From an uncultured Planctomycetaceae bacterium (GTDB taxonomy: Bacteria; Planctomycetota; Planctomycetia; Pirellulales; Lacipirellulaceae), in NCBI GenBank assembly GCA_937860165.1, contig CALMBE010000255.1:1-22799 (forward strand): a stretch of DNA of 22,799 bases, in the 5' to 3' direction. How positions within the stretch are numbered: the first letter of the stretch is position 1; each line of letters opens with the position of its first letter. The translations under genes were made by a program, and so were the position numbers. Positions 17,314 through 22,799 of this stretch are shown here, piece by piece. The notes beneath the pieces are model-generated. The model did not search any database, had not been told where the DNA came from, and saw nothing but the letters and a program-made list of their open reading frames with translations.

Positions 17314-18066
17314 GTGTCGACCCATGCCGATCAGTGGACTGCCGTGGAGGTCGCCGGGCACACTTGCCGTGTGTTCACACCGACCCACCCCTCGCCACAC
17401 GGCTACACGATTCTCTATTTGCACAGCCGCTATGTCGAAGACCTCGCCGATCACCCGCGGATCACTCGCCTCCTGGAACACTACGGTCTACGGGCCATCG
17501 CCCCGGTGACCGGGGAAACCTGGTGGTCGGATCGCATCGCGGTGGAATTCGATGCCCAGATTTCAGTCGAAAAGTATTTGCTCCAATCGGTGCTCCCGTT
17601 CCTCGCCGAGCACTGGCAATGCACCCCGCCCCAGATCGCCCTCTTTGGCGCGAGCATGGGGGGCCAAGGGGCCTTGCGACTCGCTTACAAGCATCCCAAT
17701 ACCTTTCCCGTCGTCGCCGCGATTTATCCCTCCATTGATTTTCAGAAACGCATCGTCGAAGGGGACCCCATTCTCTCGGCCATGTACCGCGATGCCGAAG
17801 ACGCCCGCCAAGACACGGCGACCCTGCACATTCACCCCTTGAATTGGCCCCGGCATCAATGGTTTTACTGCGACCCTGAAGACACGCGCTGGTGGGATTC
17901 CGCTGATCGCCTGCGCATGAAACTCTACTCACTGGGAGTGCCACACGAATGCGACCTCGAAACCCGCGCCGGTGGCCACACCTGGAAATGCTTCGCCCGC
18001 ATGGCCGAACCCGCACTGGTCTTCATCGTCGACCGGCTGGAAAAAGAACGGCTGCGGGTGGTGTGA
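17314..18066 (+). CDS. Alpha/beta hydrolase, esterase-D-like
   Basis: This is a probable cytoplasmic serine esterase of the esterase-D/S-formylglutathione-hydrolase-like group (PF00756). It has 250 residues, slightly shorter than typical members (275-285). The nucleophile elbow GASMGG places the catalytic serine at S114. A strand plus acid near CDPEDTRWWD (D189-D195 region) and the C-terminal GGHTWKCF (H222) complete a likely triad. No signal peptide is seen. The start is GTG at 17314 with GGAGA about 11 nt upstream; the nearby ATG at 17324 is out of frame. It ends 3 nt before the convergent PIN gene, with no terminator hairpin visible between them. The natural substrate is unknown. Confidence 0.82.
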   Translation: MSTHADQWTAVEVAGHTCRVFTPTHPSPHGYTILYLHSRYVEDLADHPRITRLLEHYGLRAIAPVTGETWWSDRIAVEFDAQISVEKYLLQSVLPFLAEHWQCTPPQIALFGASMGGQGALRLAYKHPNTFPVVAAIYPSIDFQKRIVEGDPILSAMYRDAEDARQDTATLHIHPLNWPRHQWFYCDPEDTRWWDSADRLRMKLYSLGVPHECDLETRAGGHTWKCFARMAEPALVFIVDRLEKERLRVV

Positions 18067-18069
18067 CTC

Positions 18070-18471
18070 TCAAAAAAGCGTTGTGAATCCCGCCGCGCGA
18101 AAGTGCTCATCATTCGTAAATGCCTCGGTGATCCCCAAGCGTTGCATGACCACGAACGAAACGCAATCGACGATGCCCGCCGAACCAATGTGAGAATTCT
18201 CAAAAGTGCTCCAGGCCAACTCCCAATCGGATTCCGTTGGCACAATGAGTGCCTTATCGGATCTAAGTTGCCGCATGATCTGATCAATGTGTTGTCGATA
18301 AGGACGACGACTTGCTGCATTTCCACATTCCAGAATGACAAATGAAGTGGTGACGAAACGGGATTGTTCGTCTTTTACTAAGCGGTGTGCTCCGTTAGCA
18401 AGCTCATGCCATTGGTCGGAAACATCCAAGAGTGCAATCAGCCCGACTGTGTCCAAAAACACTGTTTTCAC
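18070..18471 (-). CDS. PIN-domain toxin (VapC-like ribonuclease)
   Basis: This is a 133-residue single PIN domain, the Mg2+-dependent RNase fold used by VapC toxins to cut RNA and arrest growth. The acidic quartet is complete: D7 (FLDTVGLIALLD), E48 (FVILECGNA), D102 (GIVDCVSFVVM) and D121 (FTNDEHF). It starts with GTG at 18471, overlapping the stop of the upstream antitoxin gene as GTGA, so the two are translationally coupled and form a toxin-antitoxin module. The target RNA is unknown. Confidence 0.88.
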   Translation of the reverse strand: MKTVFLDTVGLIALLDVSDQWHELANGAHRLVKDEQSRFVTTSFVILECGNAASRRPYRQHIDQIMRQLRSDKALIVPTESDWELAWSTFENSHIGSAGIVDCVSFVVMQRLGITEAFTNDEHFRAAGFTTLF

Positions 18472-18677
18472 GGTTGATGCTCATTATGGCGTGCTGCCGT
18501 GTCCGAAAAACCGGAACTAAAACGCATCTCCAGCAACGCCTGAAGTTCCTCCGAATTGGAACCTAGTGGTTCCGCCACCACTCGTGGTTCAAACTCGACC
18601 TCGCATTTTTCCGGGAGAGTAACCGGCTGAACAGGGCGAAAGACGCCGTTCTCGAAAATTGCGTGAATGGTATCCAT
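18468..18677 (-). CDS. DUF104/AF2212-like antitoxin
   Basis: This 69-residue protein begins with MDTIHAIFENGVFRPVQPV, the signature of the DUF104 (AF2212/PG0164) antitoxin family (PF01954), which folds as a small beta-rich DNA-binding or partner-binding protein. The C-terminal half is acidic/polar and probably wraps and blocks the PIN toxin encoded immediately downstream. The ATG is at 18677. A possible promoter element, TACAAT (18728-18723), lies about 45 nt upstream, right after the gyrB-tail fragment, which would then supply the -35 region. Genes of this type usually repress their own promoter as a complex with the toxin. Confidence 0.85.
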   Translation of the reverse strand: MDTIHAIFENGVFRPVQPVTLPEKCEVEFEPRVVAEPLGSNSEELQALLEMRFSSGFSDTAARHNEHQP

Positions 18678-18734
18678 GGAAGGTCTCGCAAAAAAAAGTT
18701 CCTAACCCGGGGCCGCCCTCCCATTGTACCCACC

Positions 18735-18854
18735 AGTCCCCTACACATCCAGATTCTTCACATCCAGCGCGTGCTTCTGGATAAACTCCCGGCGGGGTTC
18801 GACGTTGTCACCCATCAGCACGCGGAACCGTTCGTCGGCGCTTCCCGCGTCTGT
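18735..18854 (-). pseudogene. gyrB: gyrB 3'-end fragment, copy 1 (longest)
   Basis: Read on the minus strand, this codes for [20 protein letters not shown] followed by [16 protein letters not shown] and TAG (18743-18741). This is the C-terminus of DNA gyrase subunit B; E. coli GyrB ends with [24 protein letters not shown]-type sequence. Only about 36 codons are present, with no start, so it is a remnant. It abuts the DUF5615 gene: that gene's TGA (18857-18855) is directly followed, in the same frame, by the gyrB codons. The 73 bp 18735-18807 are identical to copy 2. Confidence 0.9.
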
Positions 18855-19229
18855 TCACTGCTCATCCCAATCGGGTCGATACTCTCGAATCCGACCACGT
18901 TGAACTATCCATAGTTTGCCAGAAATGTCTTCTTGGGCCATTCCTTGTGACAAGAGCTTACAGAGATCCCAAATGTCTTCAACAGAGTGCTGGTGTGGCG
19001 GTCGCAAGACTGCAATTCCGGCATGTTCGCCAGGTGGAAAGAGAAACGGATTGGAAAAATCCAAATCCAACGTGACAAGACACTGGCCCTCTTTGGCACA
19101 GACAGCGGCCAATTGATCGTCTATCGCCGAAGTCAGATTTTGATCGGCAACCGTGGCAACCTCGTGTCCCGACTGCCTGAACAGTTCGGCACCTCGCTGA
19201 CCAAGGTTCTCGTCGAGCTTAATCTTCAT
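18855..19229 (-). CDS. DUF5615 PIN-like protein (putative toxin)
   Basis: This 124-residue protein resembles the DUF5615 family of PIN-like putative nucleases. The N-terminal MKIKLDENLG carries the conserved DEN triplet (D6-E7-N8). D37/D38 and the TLDLDF motif with D55 and D57 supply further acidic residues of a PIN-like active site. It overlaps the DUF433 gene as ATGA at 19229-19226, a pairing known as a likely toxin-antitoxin type. Its stop codon joins directly to a gyrB tail fragment (copy 1), so the C-terminal residues YRPDWDEQ mark the very end of the inserted cassette. No toxic activity can be proven from sequence. Confidence 0.83.
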   Translation of the reverse strand: MKIKLDENLGQRGAELFRQSGHEVATVADQNLTSAIDDQLAAVCAKEGQCLVTLDLDFSNPFLFPPGEHAGIAVLRPPHQHSVEDIWDLCKLLSQGMAQEDISGKLWIVQRGRIREYRPDWDEQ

Positions 19230-19474
19230 GGATCGCCATTCGAGACAATATCAACGTAACGTTCGCGCGACATTTCCGATCCGTAAGCGATGCAAGCCCG
19301 GATATCCTCCTCTTCGATGCCAGAGTAGTTGTCCAAGACTTCCTGGACAGTCCATCCGGCTGCCAGCAAATCGAGCACGAATGAGACCCAAATTCGGTGT
19401 CCGCGGATGCAGGGTTTGCCAAAACAAACGGCCGGATTCACGGTGATCCGCTGAAGAAGTTCACTGCGTGTCAT
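19226..19474 (-). CDS. DUF433 antitoxin-like protein
   Basis: This 82-residue protein matches the DUF433 family (PF04255): RITVNPAVCFGKPCIRGHRI at residues 9-28, then FVLDLLAAGWTVQEVLDNY and a helix IEEEDIRACIAYGSE. The fold is a winged helix-turn-helix-like domain; such proteins act as antitoxins and operon repressors next to DUF5615 genes. The start at 19474 is fixed by AGGAG 7 nt upstream; a longer frame from 19519 adds 15 residues with no family likeness. The gene begins 56 nt after the gyrB tail copy 2. Confidence 0.85.
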   Translation of the reverse strand: MTRSELLQRITVNPAVCFGKPCIRGHRIWVSFVLDLLAAGWTVQEVLDNYSGIEEEDIRACIAYGSEMSRERYVDIVSNGDP

Positions 19475-19530
19475 GGGCCAACTCCTGGATTCATCGATAA
19501 CCCTTGAATGACACCCCAAACTGCCCGGTA

Positions 19531-19603
19531 AGTCCCCTACACATCCAGATTCTTCACATCCAGCGCGTGCTTCTGGATAAACTCCCGGCGGGGTTCGACG
19601 TTG
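19531..19603 (-). pseudogene. gyrB: gyrB 3'-end fragment, copy 2
   Basis: This 73-bp stretch is identical to 18735-18807. On the minus strand it encodes [20 protein letters not shown] plus V and TAG, the last 21 residues of GyrB. On its right side the likeness stops abruptly, 9 nt before the stop codon of the restriction-unit nuclease gene (ending 19613). It lies between the R-M unit and the DUF433/DUF5615 pair, in the same orientation as copies 1 and 3. Confidence 0.9.
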
Positions 19604-19612
19604 GAACTTGCA

Positions 19613-20506
19613 TCACTTTCGTTTCTTGGCAGTCTTAACCCATCCCCTGACTATTGCAGGCAAGCGATCAACGACTTCCATTCCAAACAATACCTCATCG
19701 ACATAGCCCATGTGAAGCATGTCGATAATGCGACAAAGATACGATCTTCCGCACTCCCACCAAGTGAAATAGTCATCAATCATTAAGTAATGCTTAACCT
19801 CGATCCCTTCCCCCCGCAATTCTTCGAGTTCCATCCCGTCTAGCAACGACTCATAGACACCATCGGCCACGCGGCTTCCAAATGTCGTCGTGTAGTAGTA
19901 TTCCTTGATCTCCCAAATCGCGATCGGGTCCACAGTACTCGGAAAAGCCCCGTCGACGCGTCGAGCCATAGTCCTGAATGGCTTCCCTGCCCTAGTAATC
20001 GTGGTCAATTGGCGAGGATCGTAGTCGCAGGGCAAACCTTGGGCATGGCTTTCTATGAGCATGTTGACTATACCCGTAAAATAAGCGGGGGCCTTCTTTT
20101 CTCCCTTCTGCTTGTTAAGCGGCAACGGGCAACCTGGACGCAGTTCTCGATGCAGTTTTTCGTAAAGCAGGCGGGCTTGATCCTTGTTCATAAGAAAGGT
20201 TTTTACTGACTCGTTGAGTGAGATTGCACGGTGCGTGAAATACTCCAGTACAAGTTTTCCTAGTGGTGTTGGCTTGCCCGATGCGCTAATCAGATGCTCT
20301 GAAGAAAGCTCTTCCTTTTCAAATGCAGTGACGATCTCTGTTGACGTGGGAATCTTGATCTCACTTTGCAACTCAAGTTCGAGGTGACTTGAACGTTTTG
20401 CACTGCTACGCTGCCGTTTTTGGGTATACCCCACTTGTTGGCTGATGATTCTAATGTTTGCCCAGAATTCTTTGCTTTGTTGCTGAAATTTCTTTTTTGG
20501 GATCAT
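19613..20506 (-). CDS. Candidate type II restriction endonuclease (PD-(D/E)XK-like)
   Basis: I do not recognise an established family. The protein has 297 residues. The region D185-GAFPSTVD193-PIAIWE199-I-K201 fits a PD-(D/E)XK nuclease core, in which a strand ending in Asp is followed by ExK. It continues EYYYTTTFGSRVADGVYES, probably the next helix. A basic N-terminus (residues 1-45, many Lys/Gln/Ser) could bind DNA. It overlaps the Xre-regulator gene as ATGA, with GAGGGG as ribosome binding site, and lies opposite a divergent D12-class DNA methyltransferase, a gene order typical of a controlled type II R-M system. The role is therefore mostly inferred from context. Its codons look richer in A/T than those of the nuo genes, a sign of transfer. 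Confidence 0.6.
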   Translation of the reverse strand: MIPKKKFQQQSKEFWANIRIISQQVGYTQKRQRSSAKRSSHLELELQSEIKIPTSTEIVTAFEKEELSSEHLISASGKPTPLGKLVLEYFTHRAISLNESVKTFLMNKDQARLLYEKLHRELRPGCPLPLNKQKGEKKAPAYFTGIVNMLIESHAQGLPCDYDPRQLTTITRAGKPFRTMARRVDGAFPSTVDPIAIWEIKEYYYTTTFGSRVADGVYESLLDGMELEELRGEGIEVKHYLMIDDYFTWWECGRSYLCRIIDMLHMGYVDEVLFGMEVVDRLPAIVRGWVKTAKKRK

Positions 20507-20745
20507 TTGAAAGACCCCTCAAGGCGGTTTACAAAATCAGGAAGTGTCACTCCAACGGCTTGGCACACTTGTCGAAGTTCGAGGATATCCAAGCACCTTT
20601 CACCCGACTCACACTTACTTACAAAGGACTGCGGCCTGCCAAGCAATTGAGCCAAATCTTCCTGGCGTAAACCTGCTCCGAGGCGGATCTGTTTGAGCAA
20701 CTTACTAAGCTGCTGCTGTTCATGGCTGTAAAGAGACTTCTTCAT
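20503..20745 (-). CDS. Xre-family HTH regulator (controller-like)
   Basis: This 80-residue protein is a single helix-turn-helix domain of the Cro/C1 (HTH_3) type: IRLGAGLRQEDLAQLLGRPQ followed by SFVSKCESGERCLDILEL. This is the size of the C (controller) proteins of type II R-M systems, which repress or activate the nuclease operon so that the methylase acts first. It is the first gene of a two-gene operon with the candidate nuclease (4-nt overlap). Its promoter contains an inverted repeat (20773-20791) that it could bind itself. It could also be an ordinary Xre repressor. Confidence 0.82.
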   Translation of the reverse strand: MKKSLYSHEQQQLSKLLKQIRLGAGLRQEDLAQLLGRPQSFVSKCESGERCLDILELRQVCQAVGVTLPDFVNRLEGSFK

Positions 20746-20770
20746 TTCGCCTAATGGAGCACTCTTGACG

Positions 20771-20799
20771 CGATATCCCTATTTCGGATATTCTGACAA
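20771..20799 (-). promoter_or_regulatory. Candidate promoter and operator of the regulator-nuclease operon
   Basis: On the minus strand TTGTCA (20799-20794, one mismatch to the -35 consensus) is followed after 17 nt by ATATCG (20776-20771) or, with 16 nt, GATATC. The inverted repeat ATATCC (20773-20778)/GGATAT (20786-20791) lies in the spacer and -10, where a bound Xre dimer would block RNA polymerase. A related half-site ATCCGAA is at 20822-20828 in the methylase promoter, inverted relative to TTCGGAT at 20783-20789. The -10 match is weak. Confidence 0.5.
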
Positions 20800-20805
20800 C
20801 TCTCC

Positions 20806-20834
20806 TTGACGACTACTGTACATCCGAATATATT
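20806..20834 (+). promoter_or_regulatory. Sigma-70-type promoter of the DNA methyltransferase
   Basis: TTGACG (20806-20811) and TATATT (20829-20834) are separated by exactly 17 nt, one mismatch from consensus in each hexamer. Transcription would begin near 20841, which puts the methylase ATG (20875) about 35 nt into the message. The spacer contains ATCCGAA, a possible half-site for the divergent Xre regulator. The promoters are back to back within about 60 nt. Confidence 0.75.
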
Positions 20835-20874
20835 GCACCGATCACGCTTGTTCGCCCCCCGAGAAAGTTATTCC

Positions 20875-21747
20875 ATGCAACAATTGCTCTTTGGTGTTGC
20901 CCAACCCGCGGATGCTTTCAAATCGCAATTGCTAAAATGGGTGGGAAATAAGCAACGATTTGCCAGTGAGATTATCTCTTTCTTCCCCCGCCAATTCGGC
21001 TGCTATTTCGAGCCGTTTTTGGGGAGTGGTGGAGTTCTTGGGTCGCTTGCTCCCCCGGATGCTGTTGCCTCGGATGCTTTTGGGCCACTTGTTGAAATTT
21101 GGGATGCTTTAAGAAATACTCCCGACGTATTGAAGGAGTGGTATGGTGACCGATGGAATAAGTTCACAAGCGGGAATAATAAATCCGAGTACGAGAAGAT
21201 CAAAGCTGCCTACAATATCAATCCCAATGGAGCTGACCTCGTTTTTCTCTGCCGAAGTTGTTACGGAGGTGTGGTCCGTTTTCGCCAAGCCGACGGGTAT
21301 ATGTCGACCCCTTGCGGAATTCATCGGCCGATAACTCCCGAGGCCTTCGCTAAGCGGGTAGATCAATGGCATGAACGAACTCGCCACACTCGATTTCTTC
21401 ATCTCGATTTTGAAGAAGCCCTGGAGATGACAAAAATGGGGGACTTGGTCTATTGCGACCCGCCCTATTCCCACAGTCAAACCATCTTATATGGGGCACA
21501 GGCCTTCTCACTTGCTCGATTGTTCGACGCAATTGAGCGCTGCAAGTCGCGGGGTGTCTACGTTGCATTGAGCATTGATGGCACCAAAAAATCTGGGGAT
21601 CACATTTGCGATATCCCCCTGCCACACGGACTTTTCCAGAGTGAATTCTCCGTTCACTGCGGGCGGTCCATGCTCAAACGATTTCAAATGGAAGGTCGAT
21701 CCCTTGAAGACGAAACGGTTTCTGATCGGTTACTGCTAACCTACTAG
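20875..21747 (+). CDS. D12-class N6-adenine DNA methyltransferase (Dam-like)
   Basis: This enzyme transfers methyl from S-adenosylmethionine to N6 of adenine in a specific site, protecting host DNA from the partner nuclease. From ATG 20875 it has 290 residues. Motifs: KWVGNK (21-26), FEPFLGSG (45-52, SAM-binding motif I), and DPPY in YCDPPYSHSQ (195-198, catalytic motif IV), in the order of the Dam/D12 (PF02086) alpha class. GAGAAAG about 9 nt upstream is the likely ribosome binding site. The TTG at 20806 that would extend the frame is the -35 hexamer, so the longer start is rejected. The target sequence is unknown. It ends 13 nt before gyrB tail copy 3. Confidence 0.9.
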   Translation: MQQLLFGVAQPADAFKSQLLKWVGNKQRFASEIISFFPRQFGCYFEPFLGSGGVLGSLAPPDAVASDAFGPLVEIWDALRNTPDVLKEWYGDRWNKFTSGNNKSEYEKIKAAYNINPNGADLVFLCRSCYGGVVRFRQADGYMSTPCGIHRPITPEAFAKRVDQWHERTRHTRFLHLDFEEALEMTKMGDLVYCDPPYSHSQTILYGAQAFSLARLFDAIERCKSRGVYVALSIDGTKKSGDHICDIPLPHGLFQSEFSVHCGRSMLKRFQMEGRSLEDETVSDRLLLTY

Positions 21748-21760
21748 CTACCCCCCACCG

Positions 21761-21832
21761 GTCCCCTACACATCCAGATTCTTCACATCCAGTGCGTGCT
21801 TCTGGATAAACTCCCGGCGGGGTTCGACGTTG
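21761..21832 (-). pseudogene. gyrB: gyrB 3'-end fragment, copy 3
   Basis: This 72-bp stretch matches copies 1 and 2 except for one base (21793, T instead of C, a silent change in the Ala codon of KHALDV). It encodes the last 21 GyrB residues and TAG on the minus strand. The few bases before it (CCCACCG) also resemble those before copy 1 (CCCACCA). It lies between the methyltransferase stop and the stop codon of the rightmost gene (21846), so the R-M unit is flanked on both sides by gyrB tails. Confidence 0.9.
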
Positions 21833-21845
21833 AACGGCTCTCCAT

Positions 21846-22799
21846 TTACTCCCCGTTTTCGGCTGCAAAGTACTCCGCAGTCTGCTCCACGAAATCCGGC
21901 TTTAAGGCGTTGATGAGTCCGAGTTTTCTCGCTCCATTCACCTTCTCGACAAAATTTGAAAACGACAAGAACCCACAGACTTGGTGAAGTGGTTTCTCAC
22001 GAAACTGGAAAGTCGGCCGAAGTATCTCTTTCTCGACCTTTTCCCTCCGTTGATCGGGAGCTACTAAAAACAATTTGATTTCTAGATTGGGCTGCAATGC
22101 CAGAAGATCACTCATCCGAAGTAGTCCGGAATAAACAGCGGTCGTACACTCCACCTCAAATGCTGCGATGATCGAATTTCCTTTGAGCCAAAGCACATCA
22201 ATCAGTTCGATCGTGCGGTTGGTTGCTTCGTTGAACTGCGTTGGGAGTTCTGAAATCATGCGTGGCAACTGTCCCAATTGCTCCCCTTCGCACAAACGTG
22301 AGCGATCATTTCGCGCCACCCACACATCAAAGCCCATATCGGACCCCAGTGTGAGCAATTGGTGCTGAATCTGAGTGTGGAGAGAAGCTGCGTCCGTGGA
22401 AGCGATATCGTCGCAAGTTGCCATCAACTCTTCGGCATCATCGGGCTCAGGGACACTAACCACGGTGGATACCGTGTGTTTACCCTTTTTCTGCTCAGCA
22501 TGAAAAAATGGTTTGCGAGCTAGTTTTTTTGGATCAACAGGCCTCGCAGTTGGTTTCTCGTAAGCTACTTTTAGCAACGACAATAATAGTCGTCCGTCTT
22601 CTTCGTTGCTGATTCTATTAGGACTCCCTCTAACAAGTCCTTTGAATTTCCCGCGATCTGATTCGTTGGCATAGAAGGAAACCTTTCCTTGGAGATCTTC
22701 CATGGGAACGCCATATTCGGGATCGAGGGTGATAAGCGACTTCACCTCAAAGCGCACGGGGAAATCGTCCGCCCATATTTCGCGTTGATCGTCACTGGG
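21846..22799 (-). CDS. Putative EVE-like / PD-(D/E)XK-like nuclease (5' end off window)
   Basis: I do not firmly recognise this gene. The frame is open to the right edge (14 codons past the GTG at 22757), so the gene almost certainly begins outside; 317 residues are visible. The first part, REIWADDFPVRFEVKSLITL, resembles the end of an EVE/PUA-like domain, a fold that reads modified bases. The C-terminal half contains IELIDVLWL (Asp at visible residue 201), then IIAAFEVECTTAVYSGLLRM (E215, E217), a likely nuclease core with ExE in place of ExK. Together this suggests a modification-sensing restriction enzyme, but that is inference. It ends 13 nt before gyrB tail copy 3. Confidence 0.5.
   Translation of the reverse strand, partial: PSDDQREIWADDFPVRFEVKSLITLDPEYGVPMEDLQGKVSFYANESDRGKFKGLVRGSPNRISNEEDGRLLLSLLKVAYEKPTARPVDPKKLARKPFFHAEQKKGKHTVSTVVSVPEPDDAEELMATCDDIASTDAASLHTQIQHQLLTLGSDMGFDVWVARNDRSRLCEGEQLGQLPRMISELPTQFNEATNRTIELIDVLWLKGNSIIAAFEVECTTAVYSGLLRMSDLLALQPNLEIKLFLVAPDQRREKVEKEILRPTFQFREKPLHQVCGFLSFSNFVEKVNGARKLGLINALKPDFVEQTAEYFAAENGE

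Noticed and set aside
20806..20874. TTG start that would extend the methyltransferase by 23 residues
   Set aside because: TTGACG at this place is the -35 hexamer of a near-consensus promoter, and the ATG at 20875 has a better binding site and starts just before the conserved KWVGNK motif.
18808..21760. Integrase, transposase or tRNA gene that would explain the island
   Set aside because: All real genes between the tails are accounted for and none resembles a recombinase, and no tRNA-like fold was seen. If a recombinase exists it must be outside the window.

Overview
The window looks like chromosomal DNA of a free-living, respiring bacterium, probably a member of the Planctomycetota (Pirellula-like). 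That placement rests on overall protein style, NuoK with a long acidic/basic tail, a short NuoG and the mix of small palindromic repeats. It is an inference, not a database result.

Region 1 (1-14375, all minus strand) is a canonical 14-gene operon for respiratory complex I, nuoA to nuoN in the standard order, with nuoC and nuoD separate and nuoN running off the left edge. Most junctions overlap by 2-10 nt (ATGA-type or with the ribosome binding site inside the upstream gene), so the genes are probably translationally coupled. Two gaps carry palindromic repeats: nuoF/nuoG (9648-9748) and nuoC/nuoD (12835-12853). The peripheral arm keeps all the iron-sulfur ligands I could check, including a motif for the extra N7 cluster in an otherwise truncated NuoG.

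Region 2 (14376-14965) is the non-coding leader of the operon. It holds a perfect 8+4+8 palindrome (14450-14469) that matches the binding consensus of the NADH sensor Rex, so the operon may respond directly to the NADH/NAD+ ratio. It also holds a REP-like branched hairpin.

Region 3 (14966-18066) has an unrecognised integral membrane protein, a GT4-like glycosyltransferase (both minus) and an esterase-D-like alpha/beta hydrolase (plus).

Region 4 (18070-22799) is an accessory island. It holds a DUF104/PIN toxin-antitoxin pair, a DUF433/DUF5615 pair, a type II-like restriction-modification unit (Xre regulator plus candidate nuclease on minus, D12-class adenine methyltransferase divergent on plus), and a partial gene for an EVE-like/PD-(D/E)XK-like protein. 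The striking feature is that three near-identical 72-73 bp copies of the 3' end of gyrB (DNA gyrase subunit B, including its stop codon) separate these modules, at 18735, 19531 and 21761, all in the same orientation. No full gyrB and no integrase are visible. The simplest reading is that small defence/TA cassettes have been inserted repeatedly at the gyrB 3' end, each leaving a gyrB tail behind, as a long target duplication or attachment site. The intact gyrB would be expected to the right of this window.

No rRNA, tRNA, CRISPR array, transposase or replication origin was seen.
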